This document shows, piece after piece, positions 1 to 12,099 of a stretch of DNA of 64,000 nt (its first letter is position 1; every line of letters begins with the position of its first letter). The notes beneath the pieces were generated by a model, which was not told where the DNA came from, did not search any database, and was given only the letters and a program-made list of their open reading frames with translations. The translations under genes and the position numbers were made by a program. This stretch comes from Macrotis lagotis. Lineage: Eukaryota > Chordata > Mammalia > Peramelemorphia > Peramelidae. The stretch spans positions 1,517,467 through 1,581,466 of the forward strand of contig NC_133666.1 in the NCBI RefSeq assembly GCF_037893015.1, given 5' to 3'.

Positions 1-219
1 GGACAGACCCATTTTTTCCTGGATTAAAACACAGAGAGCAGGATAACTTTTTCTTTCTAAGTCTAAAGAAAGTCAAATTCCATTCCTCACATTAGGCAAA
101 AAAGTAACCTCTCAGCAGCAATACAGTTAGCACAAAATTCTACTTTCACATAACTTAATCACAATAAATTGTACTCTGCAACAAATATAATAGGGAGCAA
201 TTTGTGATACTGTTCTGTC

Positions 220-369
220 TTTTTTTTTTTTTTGCAAGGCCATAAGATTAAATAACTTGTCCAATGTCATACAGCCAGGTAATGATTAAGCATCTAAGAT
301 AGAATTTGAACTCAGCTCCTACTGACTCCACACCCAGTGCTCTATCCCCTGGATCACCTAGTTGCCCCT
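220..369 (-). repeat. MIR-like marsupial SINE
   Basis: T-run, then GCAAGGCC, an acagccaggtaat core remnant, a ctgactcc motif, ending CACCTAGTTGCCCC, which is the reverse complement of the SINE head. Diverged copy. Confidence 0.7.
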
Positions 370-450
370 GTAAGACAGTTAAATACACATTTCATAGTTT
401 GCCTTCATTCTGCACTGAAAGACTCCAACTTCATATCTTTTTGATGGTTT

Positions 451-576
451 ATTTTTTGCAAGACTTTTGCCCAAGGTCACCCAGCTAGGTAATGACAGAG
501 TGTTTGAGGCCACATATGAGCTCAGGTACTCTTAACTCCAGAGCCAGTGCTCTATCTACTGCTCCAGCTAGCTGAC
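451..576 (-). repeat. MIR-like marsupial SINE, diverged
   Basis: TTTTTTGCAAGAC, CCCAGCTAGGTAATGA, CAGGTACTC, ending CCAGCTAGCTG. Same family and orientation as the copy just before it. Confidence 0.65.
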
Positions 577-1085
577 ACTTCAATTTCATGTCTTTTGGCA
601 AGCTGGTGCAGCATATGGTCTCCACCTCTTGGGACTGATCATAATCTCCAATGCAGAAATTCTCCTGGCTGCCAGTCTTCTCAGTCTGAGAGACCTAGGA
701 TTTCCTGACCTGTCAGATTCAAAAGGCAGCCCCCAGTCACTAGTCCCTCACAGCTGTGGCATACCTATCCCTGAAATTTCTAAAAGTTTCCAAACATAAC
801 TTTTAGTGTTGCTTTCTAAAATACCTTGGATGACCTTATTCCTAAGCATGTTCCCCATGATGTTAGCCTCCAATCCAAACCCCTACTACATAGAAGTATA
901 TACAGAATATATGCAAAATGAACAGAAGGTACTCTTGGGAGATATGGCATAACTATCCAACAGAAGCTGCAACAGCTCCCTATAAAAGGAAGAGTCCAAA
1001 AATATTTAGCTTAAGACTTTAGAAAACCCCAAAATTCTTTTTTTTAAACTTCCAGATCTACTGATTTTTTTCATGAAATGACAAT
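577..1085. other. Unassigned intergenic DNA
   Basis: No coding frame, RNA gene or repeat recognised. The first 219 bases of the window are likewise unassigned. Confidence 0.4.
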
Positions 1086-1139
1086 TTTTGACATATTTTT
1101 TATTTTTATTCATCATATCCCCTCCTAACTCCCTTCTCT

Positions 1140-1882
1140 CTCTTTTTTTGATTTAATTTATTAATTTCTCTTGAATTTTACAATTTTTCCCCTAATCTTG
1201 CTTCCCTCCCCTGACCCCCCACAGCAGGCAGTCTGTTCATCTTTACATTACTTCCATGTTATACACTGATCTTATTTGAATGTGATGAGACACAAGTCAG
1301 ATCTTTAAGAAAGAAACATATACGGGGCGGCTAGGTGACATAGTGGATAAAGCACTGGCCTTACAGTCAGGAGTACCTGGGTTCAAACCCCATTTGCCTT
1401 GCAAAAAAAAAACAAAACTAAAAACTAAAAAAAAGAAACATATAGTATGAGATATAACCAAATTACATAATAAGACAACTTTTTTTAAAAATTAAATGTA
1501 ATAGTTCTTGATCTTTGTTCAAACTCCACAGTCCTTTCTCAAAATACAGACGGCATTCTCTGTCACAGATACCCCAAGATTGTCCCTGATTGTTGCACTG
1601 ATGCAATGAGCAAGTCCATCAGGATTGATCATCACCCCCATGTTGCTGTTACATTGTACAGTATTTTTCTGGTTCTGCTCATCTCTCTCACCATCAGTTC
1701 ATGCAAATCCCTCCAGGCTTCCCTGAATTCCCATCCCTCCTTGTTTCTAACAGAACAATAGAGTTCCATGACATACATATACCACAGTTTGCTAAGCCAT
1801 TCCCCAATGGAAGGACATTCACTTTATCTCCAATGCTTTACCAACACAAACAGGGTTGCTATGAAGACTTTTGTACAAGTGA
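1140..1882 (-). mobile_element. L1 3' end, 5'-truncated, with a SINE inside
   Basis: The reverse complement gives the L1 ORF2 C-terminus and 3' UTR seen in several other copies here; the plus strand shows the shared phrases TTGTTCAAACTCCACAG and TCATGCAAATCCCTCCAGG. A SINE with its own target duplication interrupts the 3' UTR. Confidence 0.85.
1323..1431 (+). repeat. Short SINE lacking its central core, inside an L1
   Basis: The head GGGGCGGCTAGGTGACATAG reaches GGGTTCAAA and then joins directly to CCCCATTTGCCTTGC, so the usual central segment of about 60 bp is missing. It is flanked by AAAGAAACATATA (1310-1322 and 1432-1444). Confidence 0.85.
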
Positions 1883-2273
1883 TGGAAAACCCAGAAATTC
1901 TAAAAGACAGAGGTGAGACATGATGGAGAATCACCAGTGTGGGGATGAAAGAGAATGTGGTGTCAGTACAAAACACAGCTCTCATTTTGAAGTGCTGCAT
2001 TCCAGAACTTCAATATATAGCTACAGGAATAATTTTTTTTTACTGACATTTTATTTTTCCAAAGACATGCAACAGGAGTTTTTCAACATTCATCCATTTC
2101 CAAATTGATAAGTTCCATATATTTCTACCACTCTCCCTTCCCTCCCCATATTGGTAAATAGTGTGGTAAAAGTTGTAAATGAACACTCATGTTTAATATA
2201 TTTGCATATTGGTCATGTTGTGAAAGAAGAATTAGAAATAAGGGAAAAGAAAAAACCATGAAAAAGAAAGGGA

Positions 2274-2438
2274 GGGGGCGGCTAGGTGGCATAGTGGATA
2301 AAGCACTGGCCCTGGAGTCAGGAGTACCTGGGTTCAAATCCGGTCTCAGACACTTCATAATTACCTAGCTGTGTGGCCTTGGGCAAGCCACTTAACCCCA
2401 TTTGCCTTGCCAAAAACCTAAAAAAAAAAAAAAAAAGA
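2274..2438 (+). repeat. MIR-like marsupial SINE
   Basis: Complete copy, GGCGGCTAGGTGGCATAGTG through CCCCATTTGCCTTGCC plus an A-rich tail, flanked by AAAAAGAAAGGGA (2261-2273 and 2439-2451). Confidence 0.9.
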
Positions 2439-2825
2439 AAAAAGAAAGGGAAAACATAAAAGAGGTTTTTAAAAAGTGAACATACTATGCCAAAGTAGTT
2501 TTATCCTCTGGACATGGATAGGATTGTCCATAGCAGTTCTCTCAGGACTGGCCTTGATGTCTAAACTGCTGAGAGGAGTTGTTGCCATCTTAATTGATCA
2601 TCTCACACTTGTTAATTTGGACGATGTTCTCCTGGTTCTACTCCCTTTGCTCAGCATTGCTTTCTGGAGTTTTTTCTATGCTTCTCAAGACTCCAGTCAT
2701 TCATAGTTGCTTACAGAACAATAGTGTTCCATCACATTCATATACCATAACTTGTTCAGCCATTCCCAAATGGATAGACACCCCCTCAATTTCTTATTCT
2801 TTGCCCCTACAAAAAAAAGGTACTA

Positions 2826-2966
2826 GGGGAAGCTACATGGCACAATGGATACAACATCGACCCTGGAATGAGGAAGACCTGACTTCCAATCTGACCTGAG
2901 ATACTTGATACTTACTAGCTACGTGACCTTGGACAAGTCACTTAGCCCCATTGGTCCACAAAAAGA
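2826..2966 (+). repeat. MIR-like marsupial SINE, diverged
   Basis: GGGAAGCTACATGGCACAATG ... TAGCTACGTGACCTTGG ... CACTTAGCCCCATTG. Older subfamily or strongly mutated. Confidence 0.8.
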
Positions 2967-3393
2967 TGCAATACATATTTAACACATGAGACTTTCCCCT
3001 TTTTATATGATATTTTTGGGATATAAACACACTATGATCAATTTAATTGCTCTTTGGACATAGCTCCACATTGCTCTCTAGAATGGCTACATCGTTTCAC
3101 AACTCAACCAATAGTACATTAATGTCCCAATTTTTCCACATCCTCTCCAACATAAATCATTTTCCTTTTTTGTCATCTTAGCCAATCTGGTAGGTGCCCC
3201 AAAGTTGTTTTAATTTGCATTTCTCTAAATAATAATGATCTGGAGGATTTTAAAATATGACTATATATAGCTTTGATTTCTTTATGTTATTCTTTATCCC
3301 AGCAGTTTTTGTAGAATAGTGAATTCTCCTCCCAGAAGCTAATGCCCTTGGGTTTGTCAAATAGTAGATTCCTATGATCATTTACTACTGTTT

Positions 3394-3545
3394 TTTTTTA
3401 TTATTTTTTGCAAGGCAATGGGGTTAAGTGGCTTGCCCAAGGCCACACAGCTAGGTCATTATGAAGTGTCTGAGGCCGGATTTGAACTCAGGTACTCCTG
3501 ACTCCAGGGCTGGGGCTCTATCCACTGTGCCACCTAGCCGCCCCT
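3394..3545 (-). repeat. MIR-like marsupial SINE
   Basis: Full reverse copy ending CACCTAGCCGCCCC, flanked by CTACTGTTT (3385-3393 and 3546-3554). Confidence 0.9.
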
Positions 3546-3729
3546 CTACTGTTTCTTTTATATCCAATCTCATCCGCTAGGCCACGACTCTATTTCTCGA
3601 CCAGTGCCAGAAGTTTGGACGACTGCTGCTTCACAATAAAGTTTTAGATCTAGTACAACTAGCCACCTTCCTTTGCATTTTTTATCAGTTTCCTTGATAT
3701 TCTTTTGTTGCTCCGGATGAATTTTTGTG

Positions 3730-3798
3730 TTTTTTTTTTGCTTTTTGCAAGGCAATGGGGTTAAGTGCCCAAGGCCACACAGCTAAGTAAGCATTCAG
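3730..3798 (-). repeat. 5'-truncated SINE
   Basis: Only the tail half (GCAAGGCAATGGGGTTAAG to CACACAGCTAAGTAA) is present. Near-identical flanks GATGAATTTTTGT and GATGAATTTTGT suggest it inserted already truncated. Confidence 0.75.
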
Positions 3799-4229
3799 AT
3801 GAATTTTGTTACTATTTTTTCTAGCTCTGTCTTTTGGTAGTTTGATTGGTATGGCACTGAATAAATAATTTAATTTGGGTAGAATGATCAATTTTATTAT
3901 ATTATCTCAGCCTGACTTGAGCAACTGACATTTTTTTACTTGTTTAGATCTGACTTTATCTGAGGGAAAACTATTCTGTAATTGTGTTCATATAATTTCT
4001 AGGTTTGTCTTGGGAGGTAAATTCCCAAGTATTTTATGTTGTCTACAGTTACTTTAAGTGGAATTTCTCTATCTCTTGGCCTTTGTTGATATGTAGAAAT
4101 ACTGATGATTTTATGGGGGTTTATTTTATATACTGCTACTTTGATGAAGTTATTTGTTTCAAGTAGTTTTTGAGTTGATTTTCTAGGGTTCTCTAAGTAT
4201 TACCAGCATATCATCTGTAAAGAGTAAAG

Positions 4230-4366
4230 TGACTGGCAGCTAGGTGGCACAGAGCACTGGCCCTTGAGTCAGGAGGACCTGAGTTCAAATCTGACCTCAG
4301 ACACTTAATATTTACTTAGCTCTGTGAGTAAGTCACTTAGCCCTAATGTCTTATTAAAAATAAAAG
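4230..4366 (+). repeat. MIR-like marsupial SINE
   Basis: GGCAGCTAGGTGGCACAGAG ... CCTGAGTTCAAATCTGACC ... AAGTCACTTAGCCC, with small internal deletions. Confidence 0.8.
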
Positions 4367-4698
4367 GATGGAGTTAGATAAAGCTAACGTTTCTAGTACT
4401 ATATTGAATACTAGTGGTGATAATGGGCATCCTTGTTTCACCCCTGATCTTATTGGAAATGTTGCTAGTTTGTACTCATTGCATATAATAATGTTTGTTG
4501 ATGGTTTTATATAGATACTAATTATTTTTAGGAAAACTCAATTTATTCCTATACTCTCTAATGTTTTAAATAGGAATGGCTATTGTATTTTGTCAGATGC
4601 TTTTGCAGTATGTACTGAGATAATCATATGTTTCCTGTTAGTTTTGTTATGGATATGTTCAATTATGTTGATTGTTTTCCTAAAATTGTACCATCCCT

Positions 4699-5028
4699 AG
4701 AGCTCTTGATCTTGACCTAATACAACTGAGTTTGCACAATTAGGTAATTGAATATTATCCCACACACCCCCTGTGATAATTAGGGTTCATCAACATATCA
4801 TGCATCATATGATTGGGGGGGGAAAATCATATTAGGGACATGTCATGGGATGGATGGACCTCTTAGATTGTGACTCAAACTCTGAGAGCCTATGAAAATC
4901 CAAGAGGGAGGGGAGTTTCTGAAGACTATAAATTTCCTGATGTTCTAATGCTACCCCGTGCCTCACATTAGGTGAGGTACCCATATCCTGCAGGATTTGT
5001 GAATAAAATCTACAATTTTCTCTCAAAA
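4699..5028 (+). mobile_element. Poly(A)-tailed retroposon of unknown origin inside the old L1
   Basis: About 330 bp ending in AATAAA, 20 bp of sequence and an A-run. It is flanked by a 17-bp repeat, AAAATTGTACCATCCCT before and AAAATTGTACTATTCTT after; the three differences are all C to T. This is the mark of L1-mediated retroposition. A TATAAA lies about 75 bp before the AATAAA, which resembles the 3' part of an LTR, so a retroposed LTR-derived transcript is possible. No coding frame. Confidence 0.6.
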
Positions 5029-5949
5029 AAAATTGTACTATTCTTGTCTACCTGGTATAAAATTTTACTTAAGATTTTTTGTATCAATGTTCATTAGGGA
5101 GATTGATTTATAATTTTCTTTGTCTGTTTTGGTTCTTCATTTTTCCAAATAGTTTATATGGATGGAATTAATTATCCCTTAAATGTTTGTTAGATTTCAC
5201 TTGTAAATTCATCTGGGCCTGGGGAATTTTTTTCTTAGGGAAATTGATGGTTTCTCTGATTTTGTTTTTCTGAAATGGGGTTATTTAAGTATTTTATTTC
5301 CTCTTCTGTTAAATTGGGTAGCTTATAGTTTTGAAAATATTCATTCCATTTCATTTATATTGTCAAATTTATTGGCATACAGTTAGGTAAAATAGCTCCA
5401 AATTATCAATTTAATTTCCTCTTCATTTGGGGGTGAGTTTACCCTTTTCATTTTTGATCCTGGTAATCTGGTTTTTTTTTTTTAAGATTAACTAATTGTT
5501 TATCTATTTTTTCCCCAGAAAACTAAGCATAAATTTTATTTATTGGTTCAAGGGTTTTCTTACGTTCACTTTTTATTAATTTTTCCTTTGATTTTCAGAA
5601 TTTTGAATTTGGTATTTAATCGGGGATTTTTAATTTATCCCTTTTCTAGCTTTTTAGTTGCATGTCCAATTCACTGATCACCACTTTCTCTATTTTATTC
5701 ATATAAGCATTTAGCAATAAAAAATTTCCCCTAAAACCGTATTGGCTGCATGCCATAAATTTTGGTATGATGTCTCATTGTGGTCATTGTCTTGAATGAA
5801 ATTGTTGATTATATATATGATTTGTTGTTTGATTTACTCATTCTTTAACATTAGGATATTTAGTTTCCAGTTAATTTTTGGCTTATCTTTCTATGACCCT
5901 TTATTACATGTAATTTTTATTGTAAGTGTAAGTTTACTAAATTTTATTT

Positions 5950-6388
5950 CCTTTTTTGCAAAAGAAACTTTATTTTGAAAATAAAAAGCAAAAACCACTT
6001 GTAACATGTAGTCCCAGAGTCAAACTGCACATATCTTCTCCTCAGTGGCCTTCAGAGTACTTAAGGGATTTGGGAGATTGACTCTTCTTTACTGCCATTA
6101 GCTTAAACACCCCACTGGTTGTATTTTCCCCTTTGTTAGGGACCAGTGACCAATTCTAAGCACCCTAATTCCCTTTAGCCCTTTGCATCAATGAGCATTT
6201 GCAAAGTAATCTTTACTTCAAAGCTATAGCAAAAACTTTGGTCTCTGGGAGGGAAGAGGCTCAAAATTTAACTCAACTCCTACATATCATTCCTTCTACC
6301 AAATTCATGTCTGTATGAGGCATCTCTCCCAGATGAGTAAGCTTCTATTATCTGAGATCTGAAAAGGCTTCCTAAAAGGTCAATCCTG
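5950..6388. other. Unassigned sequence between two LINEs
   Basis: No gene or repeat family recognised. Confidence 0.4.
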
Positions 6389-8026
6389 AGAGAGATTCTG
6401 GAGAGATGGCAGAGTAGGTCAGAAAATTCCAAGCTCTCCAGAGTTCCTCCACAAACAAGACAAAAAAGCACCTCAAGATGAACATCTAGTGGCAGAAGTA
6501 AGACTTGAGGCAGAACAGTGATCTTCCTGAAACAACTGGAGAAGATCTGAAAAAAGATCCCTGAACCCAGGTTCATCTGGAGTGAAGTGTAAATACCTCC
6601 AAGCTAGCTCCTTGAAATAGCAAGAGGCATCTGCCTCAGCCACAGCAATTCTCACTTCTAGAACAGAGTAGGGAGCCCAGCATCTGATAAGGTTCTCCAG
6701 GCCCAATTAGGCTGCTGAGATACCATCCTGAGCAAGAAGGAACCAGCCCACACCTGATGAGTGCAGAAGCAATGGGATGCTGCTGATGGTGGACCATAAC
6801 AGAAATGAATTCTCAGTCTCAGTTCCAGGCTGGAAGGGGTGAACTGAAGGTTATAACCACTGCTGGATTCTCAGGAGTAAGATTGTTTCCAGCACAGTGT
6901 GCAGAGGGACCCTAGCTGTGGCTAGGAGGGATAAAGGAGTATAGAAGTTGAACCTAAGCCAAAGCTTCTGAGACCAGAGGGACCATCCGCTCACCCTCTA
7001 GGACTAGAGGTGAATATAATAATAAGCTGCTAAAAAAAAAAAAAAAAAACCTTAAAAAATGAGTAGGCAAGGGAGAAAGAACCCAACCATAGACTGTTAC
7101 TATAGGAATAGAGAAGACCATGATTCATCTTCAGAGGAAAATGCTGAAGCAGAAAAAAAAAAGCATCTCCAACCTGCAAAGGAATAAGGTCAAATGGCTA
7201 CCTGTTCCAAAAGAATTCATAGAAACTCAAAAAAGACTTTAAAAACCAAATAAGAGAGAATGAGGAAGAACTAAAAAAGAAAGTAAGAACAATCCAAGAA
7301 AAACAAGAAGATTATGAAAAGAAAATCAACCAAATGGAAGAGGAGATTCAGAATCTTAAGGAAGAAAACGACTGACAATTTGAATTGGGTAAGGGGGGGT
7401 TCCAGTGAAGTGATGAGACCAAGAAATAATAAAACAAAATGTAAAGGATGAAAAAATAGAGGAGAATATGAAGCACGTCATGAGAAAAACACCTGATCTG
7501 GAGAACAACTCACGAAGAGAAAACATAAGAATAATTGGACTATCTGAAAGCTAGGATCAAAAAAAAGAATCTTCATACAATAATACAAGAAATAATTAAG
7601 CAAAGTGTCCTGAAGTGGTAGAACAAGAGGGTAAAGTAGAAATAGAAAAAATTCACCACTCACCATATGAAAGGGATCTCTAGGAGGAAAACTGTCAGGA
7701 ATATCATAGCTAAATTACCAACCCCCAGATTAAGGAGAAAATATTAAGAACAATAAGGTAAAAATATTACAAATATAGCAGTGCCACAGTTAGTATTACA
7801 CAAGACCTAGCGGCAGCTATTTTAAAAGACTGCAGGTTTTGGAGCACTAGAGTACTGAAGAGGAAAAGAACTGGAGTCATGGCTGATAATATCATACCTG
7901 GCAATGTTAAGCATAATAAACAACAACAAAAATAGATATTCAATGAATTGCCAGACTTTCAGGATTTTGTTGCAAAAAGATATGAACTTCATAGAAAATT
8001 TGACATATGAGAATCAAGAGAAATAT

Positions 8027-8331
8027 GATGATGTTTGTCTTTCAATTTCAAAGGGGATTGTGAGATCAGGGAGGTGATGCCATGATAAGCACATAAATTG
8101 GATTTGAGTGAGGGGGTGCTGTGCTGTCACCAGCCTCACTTTCTCCTGCAGAGCCATCTAAGGCCAGTGGCCAGAGAGGAATCCGGAGATGGCCCAGGAT
8201 GAGAGGCAGTCAGGATGAAGTGACTCACCCAAGGTCACAAGCTATTAAGTGACAAGTGTCTGAGGTTTGAACTTTCTAACGTCCTGACTCCAAGGTCAGT
8301 GCTCTCTCCACTGCGCCACCTAGCTGCCCAA
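8027..8331 (-). repeat. Longer marsupial SINE with RTE-like tail (Mar1 type)
   Basis: The reverse complement has a MIR-like head (CTAGGTGGCGCAGTGGAGAG), a central GGCCACTGGCC segment and a tail near GACAAACATCATC, matching the copy at 58228-58556 and longer than the common SINE. Confidence 0.7.
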
Positions 8332-8518
8332 GAGAAACATAAGGTAAATATCAATGACTAATTATAAAGGACTGAAATAAGGACAAATCATTTACTCTTT
8401 ATACATGAAAATGGAAATTATATGTCCAGAATTGTTATGAGTGATTAGTAGTTCTAAGGAAATATGGGTAGAGCTGCGGAGGGATGGAATTCTTCAAAAT
8501 AAAATGTATATTGTGTAT

Positions 8519-8519
8519 C

Positions 8520-8568
<49 letters not shown>

Positions 8569-8611
8569 ACAGACATACAGGTCTATATATCATGTATATA
8601 TAAATATATAA

Positions 8612-8660
<49 letters not shown>
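8519..8660 (+). repeat. TA/TG microsatellite
   Basis: Long (TA)n run, an interrupted middle, a second (TA)n, then (TG)n of about 14 units. Confidence 0.95.
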
Positions 8661-8661
<1 letters not shown>

Positions 8662-8985
8662 ATGTCTATAGGTCTAAGTATGTATGTCTATAGGAAGGCA
8701 TATATCCCTGCTTAACTATAACCATCTTAGGGGGAAAGAGTGGTAGGGAAAGATATAATGTAAAGAGTATACCACAAAGAAGAGAAGAAAATCTACAAGG
8801 AAGCAAAGAAAAAATGGACAATTTTGAACATAAAGTGTAGTATTTATTTTATAGGCTTTATATTGGGAATCCTCTCATATTTTGCTGCATATATGACAAT
8901 GGGTTTTTTCTCATTTTGTATTTGTTTAAAATTTTAAAATGCATAGAAAATTAAAAAAAATTTTAAATTAAGAACAGCAACAAAA

Positions 8986-9934
8986 AGTTAGTCCTCACTC
9001 TTTGGACAATAGATATTGGCATGATTACTGTACCTGCCCTAGACTTGAGTTCCCTGATTTTTCTGGCTCACTCTCTGAATTTCAAAACACACAAACTTAG
9101 AGATTCTTCTCCCTTGACTTAGAACAGAAAAGAACAATTGCAATGGCCAAGGACTGAAGCTCTTTCTGTGGGTCATACACCCTCAGAGTAGAATGAGACC
9201 TTCAAACCTTTCCCCTTCCCACAGAGTCTCACCAGAAGCTATGAGCCAATTGGAGAGCCTTCTTCTAAACATAGGGCACCTTTTCTGATTCCCTGAATTC
9301 TAGCATCTTCTTTCAGTTGGTGATCTCCAGTTTCTCCTGTTGAGCTTGTTTGTATTTGTTTGCATGCTCACATTAGACTGTGAGGCTGCTTGAGGACAGG
9401 GCTTGTCTTTTGCCTCTTTTTTTCTGGCCCCAGGGCTTCAAAGTGTCTGCTCCATAGCTTCATCAATGTTTACTCATTGATGACAGTTATCTGACCAGAA
9501 CCTGTCACCATATCTACACATGCTCCACAGTCTTTTCAAGGCACTTACTTTTTGTATCATCACAAATTCTCTCAGAAGGCTCCCAGCCATCAGCCAGAAT
9601 TTTTTAAGATCATTACTTACTTAAAATCCTTTTGAGTTATTGGGGCTATTACAGCTTTTTTGATAGCAATTTCCATCATCATCCTATTCAAAGTGCTGTA
9701 ATAATTCCTAAAAGGAAATGATGTTGGAGATTTACTATGTGGGAAATCAATTTGAAGAGGCAAATAGTGTGTAAGAAAACTAGAAAAGGTAGCCTGGAGC
9801 TATCTTGAGAAGGACCTTATGTACCAGATGAAGGAGTTTGGACTTGCTTCTGTAGCGGGGGAACTGTGGACACAGAGCTGTATTGTGGGGACATGTTCTC
9901 CATTACTTTTCAGTCATGTCCTTTGGGGCAGGAG
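8986..9934. other. Unassigned intergenic DNA
   Basis: No gene recognised. A stretch near 9790-9850 resembles the 3' part of an old L2-like repeat, too weak to call. Confidence 0.3.
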
Positions 9935-9946
9935 AAGGTGTAGTCT

Positions 9947-10097
9947 TTTTTTTTTTTTAACAGTTTAAGGGACAATGGGGTTAAGTGACTTGCCCGAGGT
10001 CACACAGCTGGGCAATCATTGTCTTGAGGTTGAATTTGAACTCAGTTTCTCCTGACTCCAGGGCCATACTCTATGCACTCCGCCACCTAGCTGCCCT
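9947..10097 (-). repeat. MIR-like marsupial SINE
   Basis: Reverse copy ending CACCTAGCTGCCC, flanked by AAGGTGTAGTCT (9935-9946) and AAGGTGTAATCT (10098-10109). Confidence 0.9.
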
Positions 10098-10109
10098 AAG
10101 GTGTAATCT

Positions 10110-10578
10110 GCTCATGCCTGTGAGTGCTGCCTTAGTCACTGTGTCTATATTGATCTAAGCTTTTCATTTCCTTTTTCCTTCTCACTTGACTACACCTTTT
10201 CCAGCTTGTAACTATCCTCTTTGCCATTTGCTCTCCACCATCTCTTTTTGCTTAACTTTATCTTTAGAAACTCCTCTCTCCTCTAAGAAATTCACTATTG
10301 ATTGACTTTTCTATAGGACCTAACTTGTGAACTTCTGTAGTAGTGTGTAGACTTTGTAGTAATCTGTGAACATTTGGCAGTACCTGTGAATTAAAGTTTA
10401 AGACTTTTTTACCTTCTTGAGTCAGAGCTGGTGAGTGCTTCACTCCAATGAACCACAGCTGTATCTCCCCACTTCAGTATCTCCGAAAACATTTTTGGCG
10501 TCCCTAGGTGGGCATGATAGTTTCTCTCGAGTTACTGAATTGTGACTGGCATTTATTGAGCAGAGCCAGTGATTCAAA
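10110..10578. other. Unassigned intergenic DNA
   Basis: No gene, RNA or clear repeat seen. Confidence 0.4.
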
Positions 10579-11080
10579 AACTGGCAAGCATTAATCAACT
10601 AGCACCTATTATGGACTTACCATGCGTTGGGCACTGTTTTAAGCACTAGGGAAACAGAAAAAGTCCAAAGCGGGGATCCTGCCCTCAAGAAGCTTACAGA
10701 CTAATGGGGGAAACAGAACACAAACAACTAGCACAGTACCTGGCATATGGTAGGTGCTTAATAAATGTTTATCAAATTGAGAAACCAGATTTCTACAGTG
10801 GAAAGAAATGGAGGGTAATCTTGGGAGGGAAGGCACTAACATGACAGGAAGATCCTCTTGCATAACTTGAGATTTGAACTGAGTTTTGGAGGAAGGCAAG
10901 GAAGCCAGAGGATGGAGGCAAGGAACCAGAGGAAGGAGTAGGAACAAGGCTGGTGACAGCCAGTAAAAGAGAGATGAAATGTGGTGTTCAACAGTCAATT
11001 AGAAGGCTAGTGTTGCTGGATTGTAGAGTTACCTTGAGGGGAGTTAAGTATGAGAGGTAAAGTTAAGTATGAGAAAGCTA
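10579..11080 (+). mobile_element. Old L2-like LINE remnant
   Basis: Contains the phrases CCCTCAAGAAGCTTACAGAC and GGTAGGTGCTTAATAAATG known from L2/MIR-related mammalian repeats, followed by purine-rich sequence typical of the same repeat. The family name is from memory. Confidence 0.5.
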
Positions 11081-11119
11081 AAAAGGCCAAGTTGTTAAGA
11101 GATTTAGTTCTAAAAATTG

Positions 11120-12010
11120 TTTTTAATGATATCTTCTTAAAAATTATTTTTAATCTCCTTCAGAATCCTTTCCACCTCTTAGAAAGTCACTCTGTATAAT
11201 AAATTATTTAATATTTAATTTATTATTGAATAAATAATATTTTAGAAAAGACTAGGAAAAAATCATCTTAGTTGATCAGTACATTGAAACATTTTGAAAA
11301 TGTGCAATGTGCACCAATTTTGGACCTCCCACATTTACAAAGGGATGGGGAGAGAATGTCTTCCCATGTATTTCTTTCAAGTCATGCTTGCTCTTTATCA
11401 TTTTGCAATACTAACTGTTGATTTCTCTACATGTGTGGCCTTTTCCATTTACATTGTTAATTTTTGTGTATAGTGTTTTCTTGGCTCTGCTAACTTCACT
11501 CTGCATCACATCATTTTTTATAGCACAGTGATATAACGTGACATTCATGTACCCATTTGTTTAGCCATTCCCCAATCGATGAACATCTGCTTTCTTTTCA
11601 GCTCTTTGTTACCACAATAAGTCTGCCTATAAGTATTTTGGCGTCTATGGGGTCTTTGTTCTTGTCAGTGTCATGCTTGGAGTACAAGCCCAGGAATGGG
11701 GTCTCTGGGTCAAAGGGCATAAGGATTATAATCACTTAATTTGCATAATTCTAAATTGATTTCCAGAATGGTTGTATTGACTTACAGCAAATGACCAATA
11801 ATACATTAGTGTATAATATGATCGTTAATATTAAAGTCACATACTTATTTAGAATGTGTTGTGGAATATGGGATAAAATGTTGAGCTAAGCCTAATTTCT
11901 GCCAGACTGCTCTCTTTTTCCAGAAGTCTTTCTCAAATAGGGAGTTCTTTACTAAGGCATTTTTGTTTTCTTGTTTATGAGTTTTATTGTTCATGATTCT
12001 CCTGGGAAGG
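11120..12010 (-). mobile_element. Old L1 3' portion
   Basis: Diverged counterparts of L1 3' phrases occur in order: GCCATTCCCCAATCGATG, GGGTCTCTGGGTCAAAGGG, then ORF2-like sequence around 11870-11960. Older than the other L1 3' ends here. Confidence 0.6.
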
Positions 12011-12099
12011 AAGCAAAACAGAGGATTTAAAAAAGTTTTCTTTAATTTGGCAGGAAATAGGGAGTCATTGGTGCTTACTGGCAATGTTGGGTAGGGTCA

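Larger units (their letters stand above)
2030..5950 (-). mobile_element. Old, decayed L1 (3' UTR through much of ORF2)
   Basis: 3'-end sequence begins after the T-run near 2032 and ORF2-like sequence (reverse-transcriptase and upstream regions) continues to about 5950 in the same order as the younger L1 at 39166-43334. It is full of stops and has been hit by at least five SINEs and one other retroposon, so it is among the oldest elements in the window. Confidence 0.75.
6389..8985 (+). mobile_element. L1/HAL1-like element with ORF1 but no ORF2
   Basis: A 5' UTR-like segment (GGAGAGATGGCAGAGTAGG at about 6398) is followed by a decayed ORF1 region at about 7050-8000, then AT-rich 3' sequence with a long TA/TG microsatellite; no reverse-transcriptase similarity is visible. 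This is the layout of HAL1 half-LINEs. The alternative is an L1 that lost ORF2. A SINE interrupts it at 8027-8331. Confidence 0.6.

Noticed and set aside
220-369. SINE heads considered as tRNA genes
   Set aside because: A and B boxes of the tRNA-derived SINE head are degenerate and no cloverleaf is retained; the same applies to all other SINE copies.
1701-1916. 71-residue plus-strand open frame
   Set aside because: Antisense shadow of an L1 ORF2 C-terminus; the same applies to 24314-24592 on the minus strand, and to 28509-28730 and 28835-29143 on the plus strand.
8521-8715. 64-residue open frame of Tyr-Ile and Val-Cys repeats
   Set aside because: Pure translation of a TA/TG microsatellite.
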